From JACOMS01 sp051252005 (GTDB lineage Bacteria > Pseudomonadota > Alphaproteobacteria > Caulobacterales > Maricaulaceae): 64,000 bases of DNA. Both the position numbers and the translations under genes were made by a program. The stretch lies in assembly GCA_051252005.1 (NCBI GenBank), contig JBPOEZ010000001.1:1-64000 (forward strand), written 5' to 3'. Shown here in pieces: positions 18,163-27,059 of this stretch. Under the pieces are notes generated by a model that was not told the origin of the DNA, did not search any database, and was given only the letters and a program-made list of their open reading frames with translations. Every line of letters begins with the position of its first letter. Within the stretch, counting starts at the first letter, position 1.

Positions 18163-18666
18163 CTACTCAAACCTAACTGGCAGTCCCGTTTTCAAATGCG
18201 GGAGCAGCCTTATCATCACGTCTGGCGAGAGCGCAATGCATCCGAGTGTCTCTCTGTCATCGGGCTGCGCGATGTGGATGAAGACCGCGCTACCGGCATT
18301 TGGTTTTGGCGGGCTGTCATTGTGGCTAATGACGAGGACAATATCGTAAGCCCCGTCTTCGCGCCATAGGTTTTCATGGCTCGCGGCGTAGGGGAGGCGG
18401 ACGAAACGGTTATAGGCGGCATCATCCACCGCGTCGCACCATCCGTCATCGTTGCGGATTGCGCGAAAAGTGAGGGGGCTATTCGGTACGGGCAAATGGT
18501 CTTTGCGGTAAAGGCCAAACCGCACATGATAATCGCCGAGCGGGGTTTTCTCGTCGCCTTCGCGGCCTTCATGCCCGTCAATATAGCCGCCGCGCCCGAT
18601 GCGGCAGGGATAGATTTGACCGCCAAAGCTTATCGTTTTATCGCGGCAGTTCACGGAGAGTGACAT
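18163..18666 (-). CDS. L,D-transpeptidase family protein (YkuD-like, COG3786)
   Basis: A protein of about 167 residues with the hallmarks of the YkuD catalytic domain: KTPLGDYHVRFG, DAAYNRFVRLPY, ISHNDSPPKPNAGSAVFIHI and the catalytic cysteine in ETLGCIALSPD. In the family the Cys/His pair makes 3-3 crosslinks or anchors proteins on peptidoglycan. The start is uncertain: in-frame ATGs also occur at 18678, 18708 and 18759, and the longest form would add a short hydrophobic segment; the 18666 start puts the first beta strand at the N terminus. No confident signal peptide is seen. It is divergent from the response regulator gene. Confidence 0.8.
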   Translation of the reverse strand: MSLSVNCRDKTISFGGQIYPCRIGRGGYIDGHEGREGDEKTPLGDYHVRFGLYRKDHLPVPNSPLTFRAIRNDDGWCDAVDDAAYNRFVRLPYAASHENLWREDGAYDIVLVISHNDSPPKPNAGSAVFIHIAQPDDRETLGCIALSPDVMIRLLPHLKTGLPVRFE

Positions 18667-18764
18667 AGGTGATCTCATTTTTGTGATGCATTGAGAGCAA
18701 ACTGGCATTAGTCTTAGCAAAAAAACAAGTCTAAAGAGCGCGCAAGCGCGAGAGGACAAAAACT

Positions 18765-19466
18765 ATGGCTGTTAAAAAACGCCTACTACTGGTTGACGAT
18801 GATGATGATTTACGGGGAGAGCTGTGTGAGCAGTTTGCCCTCTATGATGAATTCGAGACCACTGATGTTGCCACGGCCACCGCAGGCATAGAGGCAGCGA
18901 AGAACGCAACGTTTGATTTGATACTTTTGGATGTAGACTTGCCGGATATGCTCGGCACGGAGGCCTGCGAGCTTATGCGCAAAGCGGGTGTTGCCGCGCC
19001 GATTGTCATGCTCACCGGAAATGACGGCGAAATGCATGAAATTTTAGGGCTGAATTCTGGGGCCAATGATTACGTGACTAAGCCATTTCGGTTTGCGGTG
19101 TTGCTCGCACGGCTTCGCGCTCACCTTCGAAATTTTGAGCAAAGCGAAGATGCATCATTTCAAATTGGGCCTTATGAATTCAAGCCAGCCTTTAAGCGCC
19201 TGACTCCGCCCGAGAAAGAAGGGGCGCAGCCGCGCGATATTCGCTTGACGGAAAAAGAAACTAACATCCTCAAATATCTCTACCGCGCGGGCGGCAAGCC
19301 CGTTGGCCGAGATGAGCTATTGCACGAGGTTTGGGGGTATAATTCCGGCGTGACGACACATACGCTAGAAACCCATGTCTACAGACTTCGGCAAAAAATC
19401 GAACCGGAAAAGGGCAATGCGACGCTCTTATTGACAGAGCCGGGCGGCTACCGCCTGTCTATGTAA
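18765..19466 (+). CDS. OmpR/PhoB-family response regulator (orphan)
   Basis: A 233-residue two-domain regulator. The receiver domain has the acidic pocket VDDDDD (residues 10-15), the phospho-acceptor Asp in LILLDVDLP (~residue 56), a Thr in MLTGN and Lys in VTKPFR. The C-terminal winged helix has TEKETNILKYL, GRDELLHEVWGY and THTLETHVYRLRQKI, typical of the OmpR class. No sensor kinase gene lies nearby, so its partner is unknown. Its stop overlaps the YhhN gene start as TAATG. Confidence 0.92.
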   Translation: MAVKKRLLLVDDDDDLRGELCEQFALYDEFETTDVATATAGIEAAKNATFDLILLDVDLPDMLGTEACELMRKAGVAAPIVMLTGNDGEMHEILGLNSGANDYVTKPFRFAVLLARLRAHLRNFEQSEDASFQIGPYEFKPAFKRLTPPEKEGAQPRDIRLTEKETNILKYLYRAGGKPVGRDELLHEVWGYNSGVTTHTLETHVYRLRQKIEPEKGNATLLLTEPGGYRLSM

Positions 19467-20104
19467 TGACGATTTTGCTAGGAGTATATGCGGCGCTTGT
19501 TGCGGGGTTGATTGCGGGGGAGCTTAGCCAAACCCGCTTGATGCAGCTTGTGTTCAAACCGCTCGCCGCGTTTGCGTTCTGTTACATCGCGCTGAAAGTG
19601 GACGGTTCACTGACGGATTTCACACACCCCAATTACGGGTTGTTGATTATCGCCGCGCTCATTGCTTGTGCGATCGGAGACGTGCTTCTGCTATCGCGTA
19701 GTGACCAACATTTATTCCAGGGCGGCATGGCGGCCTTCGCCATTGGGCATCTCATTTATGCCTATGCATTCTATAGCCTCGGCCTGAATATGGTGTGGGC
19801 GGCGGCGGCGCTTATTCTGTTCGGGGCGGTTAGCGCTCTGTCTTATCGTCATTTTGCAAAGACATTGGAGCCAGATATGCGGGCCTCTGTTATTACCTAT
19901 AATGTCATCATAACGGCGATGGTTGTCACCGCATTTGGCACGCAGAACCCGATGATCATTACGGGAGCTTTGATGTTCGCGGCGTCTGATATTGTCGTCG
20001 GCCAAGACCGGTTTGTGAGGCGTGATCCGCGCCATGCGCTTTTGATTAGTCCGCTGTATTTTGGCGCGCAGGCGGTATTTGCTCTGAGCATTGCAAATTT
20101 ATAA
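19466..20104 (+). CDS. YhhN/TMEM86 family membrane protein (putative lysoplasmalogenase)
   Basis: A 212-residue protein with about eight hydrophobic helices. The motifs CAIGDVLLLS and FAIGHLIYAYAF, together with ASDIVVGQDRFV near the C terminus, match the YhhN/TMEM86 family, some members of which hydrolyse the vinyl-ether bond of lysoplasmalogens. The catalytic role here is inferred. Translation is coupled to the upstream response regulator by a one-base overlap. Confidence 0.85.
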   Translation: MTILLGVYAALVAGLIAGELSQTRLMQLVFKPLAAFAFCYIALKVDGSLTDFTHPNYGLLIIAALIACAIGDVLLLSRSDQHLFQGGMAAFAIGHLIYAYAFYSLGLNMVWAAAALILFGAVSALSYRHFAKTLEPDMRASVITYNVIITAMVVTAFGTQNPMIITGALMFAASDIVVGQDRFVRRDPRHALLISPLYFGAQAVFALSIANL

Positions 20105-20143
20105 ACGCTTTTAAACCTGCGTAATATCGCCTAAACGCGGGCC

Positions 20144-21511
20144 ATGGAAAAATCTGACTCTAAAAACCCTGCCAAATCTGAACGCGCGCCTTCTGGGCGC
20201 GGCGCTGAAAAGCGGTCTGCGCCTGAACGGCCTGCCTCTGCGCGGCTCTGCGCGGCGCGCGCGGTTCTCCATGTGTTGCGGGATCAAGAGCAGCTCGAAA
20301 CCGCGCTGGCACGGCAAGCTGACTATAACCTGCTCGAATCGCGTGACCGTGCTTTTGCGCGTCTAATCGCGGCGACGGTCTTTCGGCGTATGGGGCAAAT
20401 TGATGCCGCGCTGAAACCATTCTTAACGCGTATTCCAGCCCCGCTTCCCCATGCCGTATTACGTACAGGTGCGGCGCAGCTTTTATTCCTGCAAACCCCC
20501 GTGCATGCGGCGGTTGGCGAATCCGTTGATATTTTAAAGCGCTCTTCAAAGACAAAGGCCTATTCTGGTTTAGTTAATGCTGTCTTGCGCAAAGTCGCCG
20601 CACAAGGCCCTGCGCTTGCTGCGTCCGTTCCGCCAAGCGGGAACTTACCCGGCTGGATACGGGCATCGTGGGAAAGCGCTTACGGCGGCCCAACAGCGCG
20701 CCGCATGGCAACGCAGCTTATGAAAACGCCGCCGCTTGATATTCATGTGCGCGGAGAGGTCGATAGTTGGGTTGAAAAACTTGAAGGCGAAAAACTCTCC
20801 GATTGGATGGTTAGGCTCGATAGCGCCTCCGGCGTCACCAACCTCGAGGGCTTCGAAGACGGTGACTGGTGGGTGCAAGATATCGCGGCCACCTTGCCGG
20901 TTCATTGCCTTGGCGATGTGGCGGGATTGTCTGTGCTCGATATGTGCGCCGCGCCCGGCGGCAAAACTCTGCAACTAGCCTCGATGGGGGCCGCTGTGAC
21001 CGCCCTTGATAAATCCGAAGAGCGTCTTGAGCGGGTAAAAGAAAACCTAACCCGAACGAAGCTTGAAGCAGAGATCATTGCTGAAGACGCACTCGACTGG
21101 GCTAAGGACACTGAGCAGACCTATGATGTGGTGATGCTTGACGCGCCGTGCAGCGCAACAGGTACGTTTAGGCGTCATCCAGACGTGCTTCATAATAGAA
21201 CGCCAAAAGACGTCGGATCATTAGTGCGGCTACAGAAACGTTTACTCAGCGCCGCAGCAGGCAGGGTTAAGCCCGGAGGGGCGCTGCTTTTCTGTACATG
21301 CTCGCTTCAGACCGAAGAAGGCGAAAAACATATTGAGCCTTTTTTAGAGCGACATTCGGATTTTGAACTGGCAGAAATCACCGTGCCAAACTTAGTGGAT
21401 CCCACTGTTTTAGCCTTAAAAAACGGGTATTTAAGGGTGCTGCCACACCTCTTAGGGGAAAGCGGTGGTATGGACGGGTTTTTTATCGCTTTATTCATCA
21501 AGAAAAAATAA
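20144..21511 (+). CDS. rsmB: 16S rRNA m5C methyltransferase RsmB/NOP family
   Basis: A 455-residue protein: a basic disordered lead (residues 1-35), a NusB-like RNA-binding domain (about 36-160), and a NOL1/NOP2/Sun methyltransferase domain. SAM motif I is DMCAAPGGKTLQLA; motif IV is DAPCSATGTFRRHPD; motif VI is CTCSLQTEEGE, carrying the catalytic cysteine. RsmB methylates C967 of 16S rRNA in E. coli. Target position is inferred from domain structure. Confidence 0.9.
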   Translation: MEKSDSKNPAKSERAPSGRGAEKRSAPERPASARLCAARAVLHVLRDQEQLETALARQADYNLLESRDRAFARLIAATVFRRMGQIDAALKPFLTRIPAPLPHAVLRTGAAQLLFLQTPVHAAVGESVDILKRSSKTKAYSGLVNAVLRKVAAQGPALAASVPPSGNLPGWIRASWESAYGGPTARRMATQLMKTPPLDIHVRGEVDSWVEKLEGEKLSDWMVRLDSASGVTNLEGFEDGDWWVQDIAATLPVHCLGDVAGLSVLDMCAAPGGKTLQLASMGAAVTALDKSEERLERVKENLTRTKLEAEIIAEDALDWAKDTEQTYDVVMLDAPCSATGTFRRHPDVLHNRTPKDVGSLVRLQKRLLSAAAGRVKPGGALLFCTCSLQTEEGEKHIEPFLERHSDFELAEITVPNLVDPTVLALKNGYLRVLPHLLGESGGMDGFFIALFIKKK

Positions 21512-21594
21512 TGTGCATGTAAACGATGCATCAATCATTTTTTGGTCTAAATGTTGCAAGGCACAGTCCAGTGTATCAATATGGGAGGCTCAGT

Positions 21595-22530
21595 ATGAGC
21601 GCGAATTATCTAGTCCGCAACGGCGTCATCGCCGCGATGGGAATTTCCGGTTTAATGTTATCTGCTTGTGCAGGTAGCCATGGCTCACGCTATGCAGGGG
21701 ACATTTACGATTATGAAAGCGGCAGCAGCGATTGCGCGGCGAAAAAAGTAACAGAGCGTTATAGCAGTCCGTGTGAAGGCTCTTTTGACTTCGAATCTGG
21801 TTCTGTGCATACGCAACAAACTTTTGACTTTGAATCCGGTGCTGTTCGTACGCAGAACCACGACATTTATTATACAGGATGCGGATCAGCACCAGCAGCG
21901 CCAACGGGCTGCGGTCCAGTCGCACCGCCGCCAGTAGCCTACGTGCCGCCGGCACCAACATATATCCCGCCAACGCCAACATGCGGAACACCTGTTGTCT
22001 CCACGAGTTGCGGCGGTTCGTCTTATTCAAGCGGAACGACTTATACGGGTGGAACAACCTACACAGGTGGAACAACCCATACTGGCGGAGCGACTTATAC
22101 GAGCGGAACAACCGTTGAGTGTCCAGCTGGAACAACATTGCAGCCTGACAATACATGTCTTCAAGGCGGCGGAAGTTCTTATTCCTCTGGGTCTTATACA
22201 AGCTCAACAACGACTTACTCAGCGCCGACTACAACAACATCTTATTCTGGCACTGTAGAATGTCCGGTTGGGACGACTCTGCAATCAGATAATACGTGTA
22301 TGCAGGGCGGCGGTTCTTCTTATTCAAGCGGAACGTCCTACACAGGCGGCGGATCAGCTTACACAGGCGGATCTTCATACTCTAGCCACACGACAACAAG
22401 CTCGTCGACTTATGTCCCTGAAAGCTGCCCAGCGGGCACAATGATGCAGGGCGACGGCTCTTGTGCATCAATGGGTTATGGCGGTTCGACTGGCTACACA
22501 GCGACTGATTACCTACCTATTCGTAAGTAA
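21595..22530 (+). CDS. Ser/Thr/Gly/Tyr-rich repeat lipoprotein
   Basis: A 311-residue lipoprotein with lipobox LMLSAC. Near the N terminus are three [FY]D[FY]ESG units (IYDYESGS, SFDFESGS, TFDFESGA), then a Pro/Ala/Cys-rich part, tandem TYTGGT-type hexads, and three Cys-x11-Cys units of consensus CPxGTxxQxDxTC (for example CPAGTTLQPDNTC). One copy of that unit ends the secreted protein at 3914-4465. The start at 21595 has a GGGAGG site 6 bases upstream; the in-frame ATG at 21526 lacks one. No family is recognised; the composition suggests a surface or envelope structural protein. Confidence 0.75.
   Translation: MSANYLVRNGVIAAMGISGLMLSACAGSHGSRYAGDIYDYESGSSDCAAKKVTERYSSPCEGSFDFESGSVHTQQTFDFESGAVRTQNHDIYYTGCGSAPAAPTGCGPVAPPPVAYVPPAPTYIPPTPTCGTPVVSTSCGGSSYSSGTTYTGGTTYTGGTTHTGGATYTSGTTVECPAGTTLQPDNTCLQGGGSSYSSGSYTSSTTTYSAPTTTTSYSGTVECPVGTTLQSDNTCMQGGGSSYSSGTSYTGGGSAYTGGSSYSSHTTTSSSTYVPESCPAGTMMQGDGSCASMGYGGSTGYTATDYLPIRK
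22021..22110 (+). repeat. Five tandem 18-bp coding repeats
   Basis: Five adjoining 18-base units at 22021, 22039, 22057, 22075 and 22093, each encoding a version of T-Y-T-G-G-T (first unit SYSSGT). Within the repeat lipoprotein gene; such units can vary in number by slippage. Confidence 0.75.
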
Positions 22531-22550
22531 ATCTAAACTGAAAAACTTTA

Positions 22551-22585
22551 AACCCGCTCAGTTTTGGCTGTAGCGGGTTTTTTTG
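22551..22585 (+). terminator. Rho-independent terminator of the repeat lipoprotein gene
   Basis: An 8-bp perfect stem AACCCGCT / AGCGGGTT with a 13-base loop is followed by a run of T residues (22580-22584). It lies 21 bases after the stop codon. Confidence 0.85.
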
Positions 22586-22627
22586 TGCCTAAATTTCTGA
22601 GGGTTTGGTTGCGCTTTTGATAGGGCT

Positions 22628-23107
22628 TTAAAGCTTATCTATGTCCGCAAGTTCTTCGTCGGTGAGAGGGGCGGCGTGCGTCTTAGGACGGCTCTTACGG
22701 CGGCGGGATTGTACGCTAACCCAGATAAGGCCTAGTCCTGCAAGCAGGAAAGGCGCAAACCATAAGATAGCCGTATTGCCCTGAACGGGCGGCTTAAGCA
22801 AAACGAAGTCGCCGTAACGTTCCTGCATATAGGCGATCACAGCCTCGTTGCTGTCTCCGGCTTTCACGCGGGCTTTGACAAGGGTGCGCATATCTTCGGC
22901 AAGCGAGGCATCTGACTCTTCGATGGATTGATTCTGGCAAACCACGCACCGTAGCGCCCGCCCGATGTCCCGCGAGCGCTGATCAATTTCTTTTTGGCTG
23001 AGGGTTTGCTCCGCCTTGGCCTTCGTGTCTGCGGTCTGGGCTAAGCCCGTATGTGGGATCGCCGTGCTGAGCATGAGAGCGAGAACAAGATGCGGGAATG
23101 GTTTCAT
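22628..23107 (-). CDS. ccmH: Cytochrome c-type biogenesis protein CcmH
   Basis: A 159-residue protein with a signal peptide (cleaved near GLAQ), the redox motif LRCVVCQNQSIEESDA (CxxC), the conserved YMQERYGDFVLLKPP stretch, and a C-terminal membrane helix (ILWFAPFLLAGLGLIWV). CcmH reduces apocytochrome c cysteines before haem ligation. It overlaps ccmG by ATGA. Length fits CcmH without a fused CcmI. Confidence 0.95.
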   Translation of the reverse strand: MKPFPHLVLALMLSTAIPHTGLAQTADTKAKAEQTLSQKEIDQRSRDIGRALRCVVCQNQSIEESDASLAEDMRTLVKARVKAGDSNEAVIAYMQERYGDFVLLKPPVQGNTAILWFAPFLLAGLGLIWVSVQSRRRKSRPKTHAAPLTDEELADIDKL

Positions 23108-23640
23108 GGCGCGTTTGAGAGCTGAGTGATGACTGGGCGAAGGGTCTGTGACCAGACCTCATCGGTGATAATGCCTGTATGTTTATAGCGTATCTTTCCG
23201 CTCTTATCGACGATGAAGCTTTCCGGCGCGCCGGTAATGCCAAGGTCAATGGCGAGCTGGCTTGTATCATCAAACAGGGTAATATCGTATGGGTCTCCAT
23301 AACGTGAAAGCCACGCCTGACCTTTGTCTCGTTTGTCGCGCCAGTTGACGCCGATAAGGCGGATGTTTTCGCGCTGGCCGATTTCAACGAGCTTCGGGTG
23401 TTCAATAACACAGGCCGTACACCAAGAGCCGAACACATTAACAAGAGAGACTTGCCCAATCATTTCGGTTTCTATGACAATCCGGTTCGGGTCATGCAGG
23501 GTTGATAGGGTGAAGTCAGGGAACGGACGGTCAATCATTTCAGAGGGCAGGGCGCTAGGATCGCGGGTCAAACCAATGGCCAGCATAATCACGAGGCCAA
23601 AGAAGATACCGAGCGGGATTAATGCGCGAAGTCGGTTCAT
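23104..23640 (-). CDS. ccmG: Thiol:disulfide interchange protein CcmG/DsbE
   Basis: A 178-residue thioredoxin-fold protein anchored by an N-terminal helix (residues 7-24). The active site is GSWCTACVIEHP (WCxxC), and the conserved cis-Pro region GAPESFIVDKSG is present. It keeps apocytochrome or CcmH thiols reduced in the periplasm. It overlaps ccmF by ATGA upstream and ccmH downstream. Confidence 0.94.
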   Translation of the reverse strand: MNRLRALIPLGIFFGLVIMLAIGLTRDPSALPSEMIDRPFPDFTLSTLHDPNRIVIETEMIGQVSLVNVFGSWCTACVIEHPKLVEIGQRENIRLIGVNWRDKRDKGQAWLSRYGDPYDITLFDDTSQLAIDLGITGAPESFIVDKSGKIRYKHTGIITDEVWSQTLRPVITQLSNAP

Positions 23641-25631
23641 GATGCAGACTTGGTTTCTGTAGGCTCAATTTCTTTTGGGGCAGCCTCTATTGGCGTCGTC
23701 TGCGTGAATCTAAGTCTGCGGTCTGCGAGCGAGATAAATCCGGCAAGCGCCATCATCAGCGCGCCGATCCAAATCCAAACCACAAATGGATGGTAGTAAG
23801 CGCGGATGATCCATCCATTTTCTGGATCGCCTTCGGAGATCGAAGCAAAGACAGTTCGGCCAAGGCTAAGCCGGAAACCGGCTTCTGTCGTGACCATTTC
23901 GCGGACAGGATAAAAGCGCCGCTCGGAAGATAGCGTCGAAAGCTGTTTGCCGTCTCGGCTGACATCGATCTTGCCTGCCAAAAATGTGTAATTGTCCCGC
24001 TGTCCTTGCCAGACGTCTTGGAGCGTAAAGTCATATCCGGCGACAGCAATCGAGTCTCCGACTTTCAGGCGCGCGGCATCATCGGTGGACCAGACGGACA
24101 TGCAGGTCACGCCAAAGATAAATATGGCCATGCCCATATGGGCGATGAAAAACCCCCACATAGCAGCGGGCTGCGCGCGAAGCATAGCAAAACTATCTGC
24201 GCGGCTAATCTGTCCCCAACGGGCTTTCTTGGCCATAGCAAGACATGTCCCCATGGCGAGATAGGCGGCAAGACCGAACGCCAGTCCGCCGAGAACGGAT
24301 TTGCCGAAAACAGTGGTAAGCCCAGCTATCAACGCGATAAGCACGGCCGCAATCAGAGCCGGACGTTTGATGGTTTTCAGCGAATCCTTTCGCCATTTAA
24401 ACAGCGGCGCAAGCCCCATAAACAGAATAAGCAAGCACATGATCGGCGCAAAGGTGGCATCAAAATATGGCGCGCCAACGGAAATTTTGTCGCCCGTTAG
24501 CCCGTCCATGAGCAGCGGATAAAACGTACCTAAAAAGACGGTCACCGTCGCCGTCACTAGCAGGATATTGTTGAGCATTAATCCGCCTTCGCGTGAGACG
24601 GGTTCAAATCCAGCGGTCGAGCGCAGGGTCGCGGCCCGCAGCGCGTAAAGCGCCAAAGCTCCGCCCGTGGCAATTACAAGCAGCGCCAAGATATAGACGC
24701 CGCGCTTAGGGTCTACGGCAAAGGCATGGACACTGACGAGGACGCCTGAACGGACGACGAAAGTCCCAATGAGGGATAATGAAAATGTAGCGATGCCGAG
24801 AAGAACCGTCCAGCTCGCCATCTTATGCCGCGTGCCTAGCACGAGGATGGAATGGAGCAGTGCGGTTCCGGCAAGCCACGGCATGAAGGACACGTTTTCC
24901 ACCGGATCCCACATCCACCAACCGCCCCAGCCAAGTTCGTAATAGGCCCAGACAGAGCCCATAGTAATGCCGATTGTTAGAAAGCTCCACGCGAGCAAAA
25001 CCCAAGGTCGAAGCCAGCGCGCCCAAATCGCATCAATCCGGCCTTCGATAAGCGCGGCAACGGAAAATGAAAATGCCATCGAAAAGCCGACATAGCCTAG
25101 ATATAAAAACGGCGGGTGAAAGGCGAGGCCGGGGTCTTGCAGAAGCGGGTTTAGTCCGTTGCCGTCGAGAGGCACGGGATTAAGCCGCTCAAACGGGTTC
25201 GAGGTTAGCAGGATGAAAGAGAAGAACCCGACACCAATCATGCCTTGCACGGAAAGCGCGCGGGCTTTCAGCGCGGCAGGAAGGTCGCGCCCAAAGACGG
25301 GCACAAGCGCGCCAAAAATCGTCAAGATGAGAACCCACAATAACATGGAGCCTTCATGATTGCCCCAAACGCCGCTGATTTTATACAGAAGTGGTTTGGC
25401 GGAATGGGAATGATAGGCGGCTAATTTAACCGAGAAATCAGACTGTAAAAACACCGTGGTCAGCAGAGCAAAAGAGGCGACAGTCAACGCGCATTGCACA
25501 TAAGCGGCGCGGTCACCAAAGGCCATAAGTCGGCCATCCCCGCGCGACGCGCCAAGCATCGGCAAGACGGACTGCGCGGCGGCCACCAAAAAGGCGAGGA
25601 TTAAAGCCATCTGTCCAAGTTCTGCGATCAT
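23637..25631 (-). CDS. ccmF: Haem lyase subunit CcmF
   Basis: A 664-residue membrane protein with about 15 helices. The WWD-type haem-handling motif is visible as GWGGWWMWDPVENVSFMPW, and histidines occur in WGNHEGSMLLW and LLHSILVLG, all typical of CcmF, the core of the cytochrome c haem ligation complex. The ATG at 25631 gives the normal N terminus (MIAELGQMALIL); an in-frame ATG at 25670 adds 13 unlikely residues. ccmE, ccmI and ccmABCD are not in this window. Confidence 0.95.
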   Translation of the reverse strand: MIAELGQMALILAFLVAAAQSVLPMLGASRGDGRLMAFGDRAAYVQCALTVASFALLTTVFLQSDFSVKLAAYHSHSAKPLLYKISGVWGNHEGSMLLWVLILTIFGALVPVFGRDLPAALKARALSVQGMIGVGFFSFILLTSNPFERLNPVPLDGNGLNPLLQDPGLAFHPPFLYLGYVGFSMAFSFSVAALIEGRIDAIWARWLRPWVLLAWSFLTIGITMGSVWAYYELGWGGWWMWDPVENVSFMPWLAGTALLHSILVLGTRHKMASWTVLLGIATFSLSLIGTFVVRSGVLVSVHAFAVDPKRGVYILALLVIATGGALALYALRAATLRSTAGFEPVSREGGLMLNNILLVTATVTVFLGTFYPLLMDGLTGDKISVGAPYFDATFAPIMCLLILFMGLAPLFKWRKDSLKTIKRPALIAAVLIALIAGLTTVFGKSVLGGLAFGLAAYLAMGTCLAMAKKARWGQISRADSFAMLRAQPAAMWGFFIAHMGMAIFIFGVTCMSVWSTDDAARLKVGDSIAVAGYDFTLQDVWQGQRDNYTFLAGKIDVSRDGKQLSTLSSERRFYPVREMVTTEAGFRLSLGRTVFASISEGDPENGWIIRAYYHPFVVWIWIGALMMALAGFISLADRRLRFTQTTPIEAAPKEIEPTETKSAS

Positions 25632-25774
25632 GGGCGTGTTTGTAATCGCGGGACCGCAGGAAGCCAACAATAATTTATGCGACGATTACGCTGTTTCATA
25701 GTATACAGGGTTTCTACGATGCGTTTGCTAAATTTTATAACCATGAAGACCTTCAGGCCTATAGCGTAATAAGT

Positions 25775-26134
25775 CTAACTCCCGCGAGGCGTCGGTGTGC
25801 CGTATCTTTGCGCGTAATATTTACCCATGTCGCGGGCATTATTGATGAATTTTTGCCCGCGGTAGCTCATGATTCCGCAGTCTTCAAACTGAGGACTGTC
25901 GCCGTGCAGGATCAGGGTTGGCGCGTTCTGGTTTTTCTCGCCAAGCAAGTCTGTGATAGCCGCGCGGGGTTTGTCGATCGGGACATAGATAATATTGACG
26001 CTCTCTTTTATGGCTGGAAAGTAGGAGAGTAGGCCCCACATCTCCGCGCATTCAGGGCAATATTCGCGGCGGCCATCACCTTCGAAACCTGGCGCGAGAA
26101 GGAAGATCGTGTCTTTTGTGCAAGATTGAGTCAT
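25775..26134 (-). CDS. DUF3088 family thioredoxin-like protein
   Basis: A 119-residue protein beginning with DTIFLLAPGFEGDGRREYC and containing YCPECAEMWGLLSYFP, the Cys-x2-Cys of DUF3088, then LGEKNQNAPTLILHGD. DUF3088 members have a thioredoxin-like fold with no proven function. It is divergent from the phosphatase gene, 63 bases away. Confidence 0.75.
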   Translation of the reverse strand: MTQSCTKDTIFLLAPGFEGDGRREYCPECAEMWGLLSYFPAIKESVNIIYVPIDKPRAAITDLLGEKNQNAPTLILHGDSPQFEDCGIMSYRGQKFINNARDMGKYYAQRYGTPTPRGS

Positions 26135-26197
26135 GTGGCTTTGTAACGTGTTGCTTTGCCGCTTGGCAAATGCTCTGTTCAGATTTGATAAGAGGGT

Positions 26198-26533
26198 ATG
26201 GAATTGAATTTACTATTTGTGTGTTCCCGCAATCAATGGCGTAGCCCGACGGGTGAGCTTGTTTGGCGTAAAACGCCGGGCGTCTTCGTGCGCTCTGCAG
26301 GGACCAGTCCGCGTGCCCGCCGTACGGTCTCTGCGGCCGATATAAAATGGGCGGATATTGTTTTTGTTATGGAGCAAAAACATAAAAACCGTATAAAGGC
26401 AATGCACCCTGCGCCGTGTAAGTTTGCCAAAATTCAGGTCCTCGATATTCCAGATGATTATCAATATGGCGACCCTGAACTCATGGAAATAATTAAGAGC
26501 GGGACGGAAGGGTTTGTGAGTTGTGCAGACTAA
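26198..26533 (+). CDS. Low-molecular-weight protein-tyrosine phosphatase-like (COG4551)
   Basis: A 111-residue protein with the phosphatase P-loop VCSRNQWRSPTGE (C-x5-R, residues 9-15). The remainder fits the short COG4551 predicted phosphatase family: SAGTSPRARRTVSAADIKWADIVFVME, and the possible general acid in DIPDDYQYGDPEL. The substrate is unknown. Confidence 0.8.
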   Translation: MELNLLFVCSRNQWRSPTGELVWRKTPGVFVRSAGTSPRARRTVSAADIKWADIVFVMEQKHKNRIKAMHPAPCKFAKIQVLDIPDDYQYGDPELMEIIKSGTEGFVSCAD

Positions 26534-26609
26534 TCTATCTCGAAATTGACTTTTACACAAAGTCGCTATGCAAAAGCGAGTCACCTTTTGTGTTCGATTC
26601 TTGCTTCAA

Positions 26610-27059
26610 TCACCCCTCCAGCAAATAAGGTTTTAGCGTTTCGATCATCCATTTTGGCGCGCGTTTTGGGCGGCCATCTGGGGTGATGCTGGCGGCCTCA
26701 CTCACGGCGGTGACGAGGAGTTCATCGCCTCTATAGGCTGCTTGCGAGACCCAAAGGCGCGCGCCTTTAAATTTGTCATAAGTTGTGACGATGGTGACAT
26801 GGTCATCAATGCGCGCGGGTTTTTTATAGTCGAGCGTGATTTTACTAATGGCAAAAGCGAGCGGGTCATCGCCGTCCCATAGGGCGGCATGTTCAAACCC
26901 GATAAGCCGAAAATAGCTAGAGCGTGCGCGCTCAAAGAACCGTAGATAATTAGCGTAATAGACGATACCGGTGAAATCCGTGTCTTCGTAAAACACCCTA
27001 ATAGGGTAATGATGTTCGCGGCCTTCAAATCGGCCTAATGTGGGCTGTTCTGCGGTCAT
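26610..27059 (-). CDS. ybgC: YbgC-family acyl-CoA thioesterase
   Basis: A 149-residue hotdog-fold protein with the family signature FYEDTDFTGIVYYANYLRFFERAR (active-site Asp in DFTG). YbgC hydrolyses acyl-CoA and is usually placed at the head of the tol-pal cluster; here it ends the ruvCAB operon and is followed by unrelated genes, so tolQRAB-pal must lie elsewhere. Its ATG overlaps the ruvB stop by ATGA. Confidence 0.92.
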   Translation of the reverse strand: MTAEQPTLGRFEGREHHYPIRVFYEDTDFTGIVYYANYLRFFERARSSYFRLIGFEHAALWDGDDPLAFAISKITLDYKKPARIDDHVTIVTTYDKFKGARLWVSQAAYRGDELLVTAVSEAASITPDGRPKRAPKWMIETLKPYLLEG

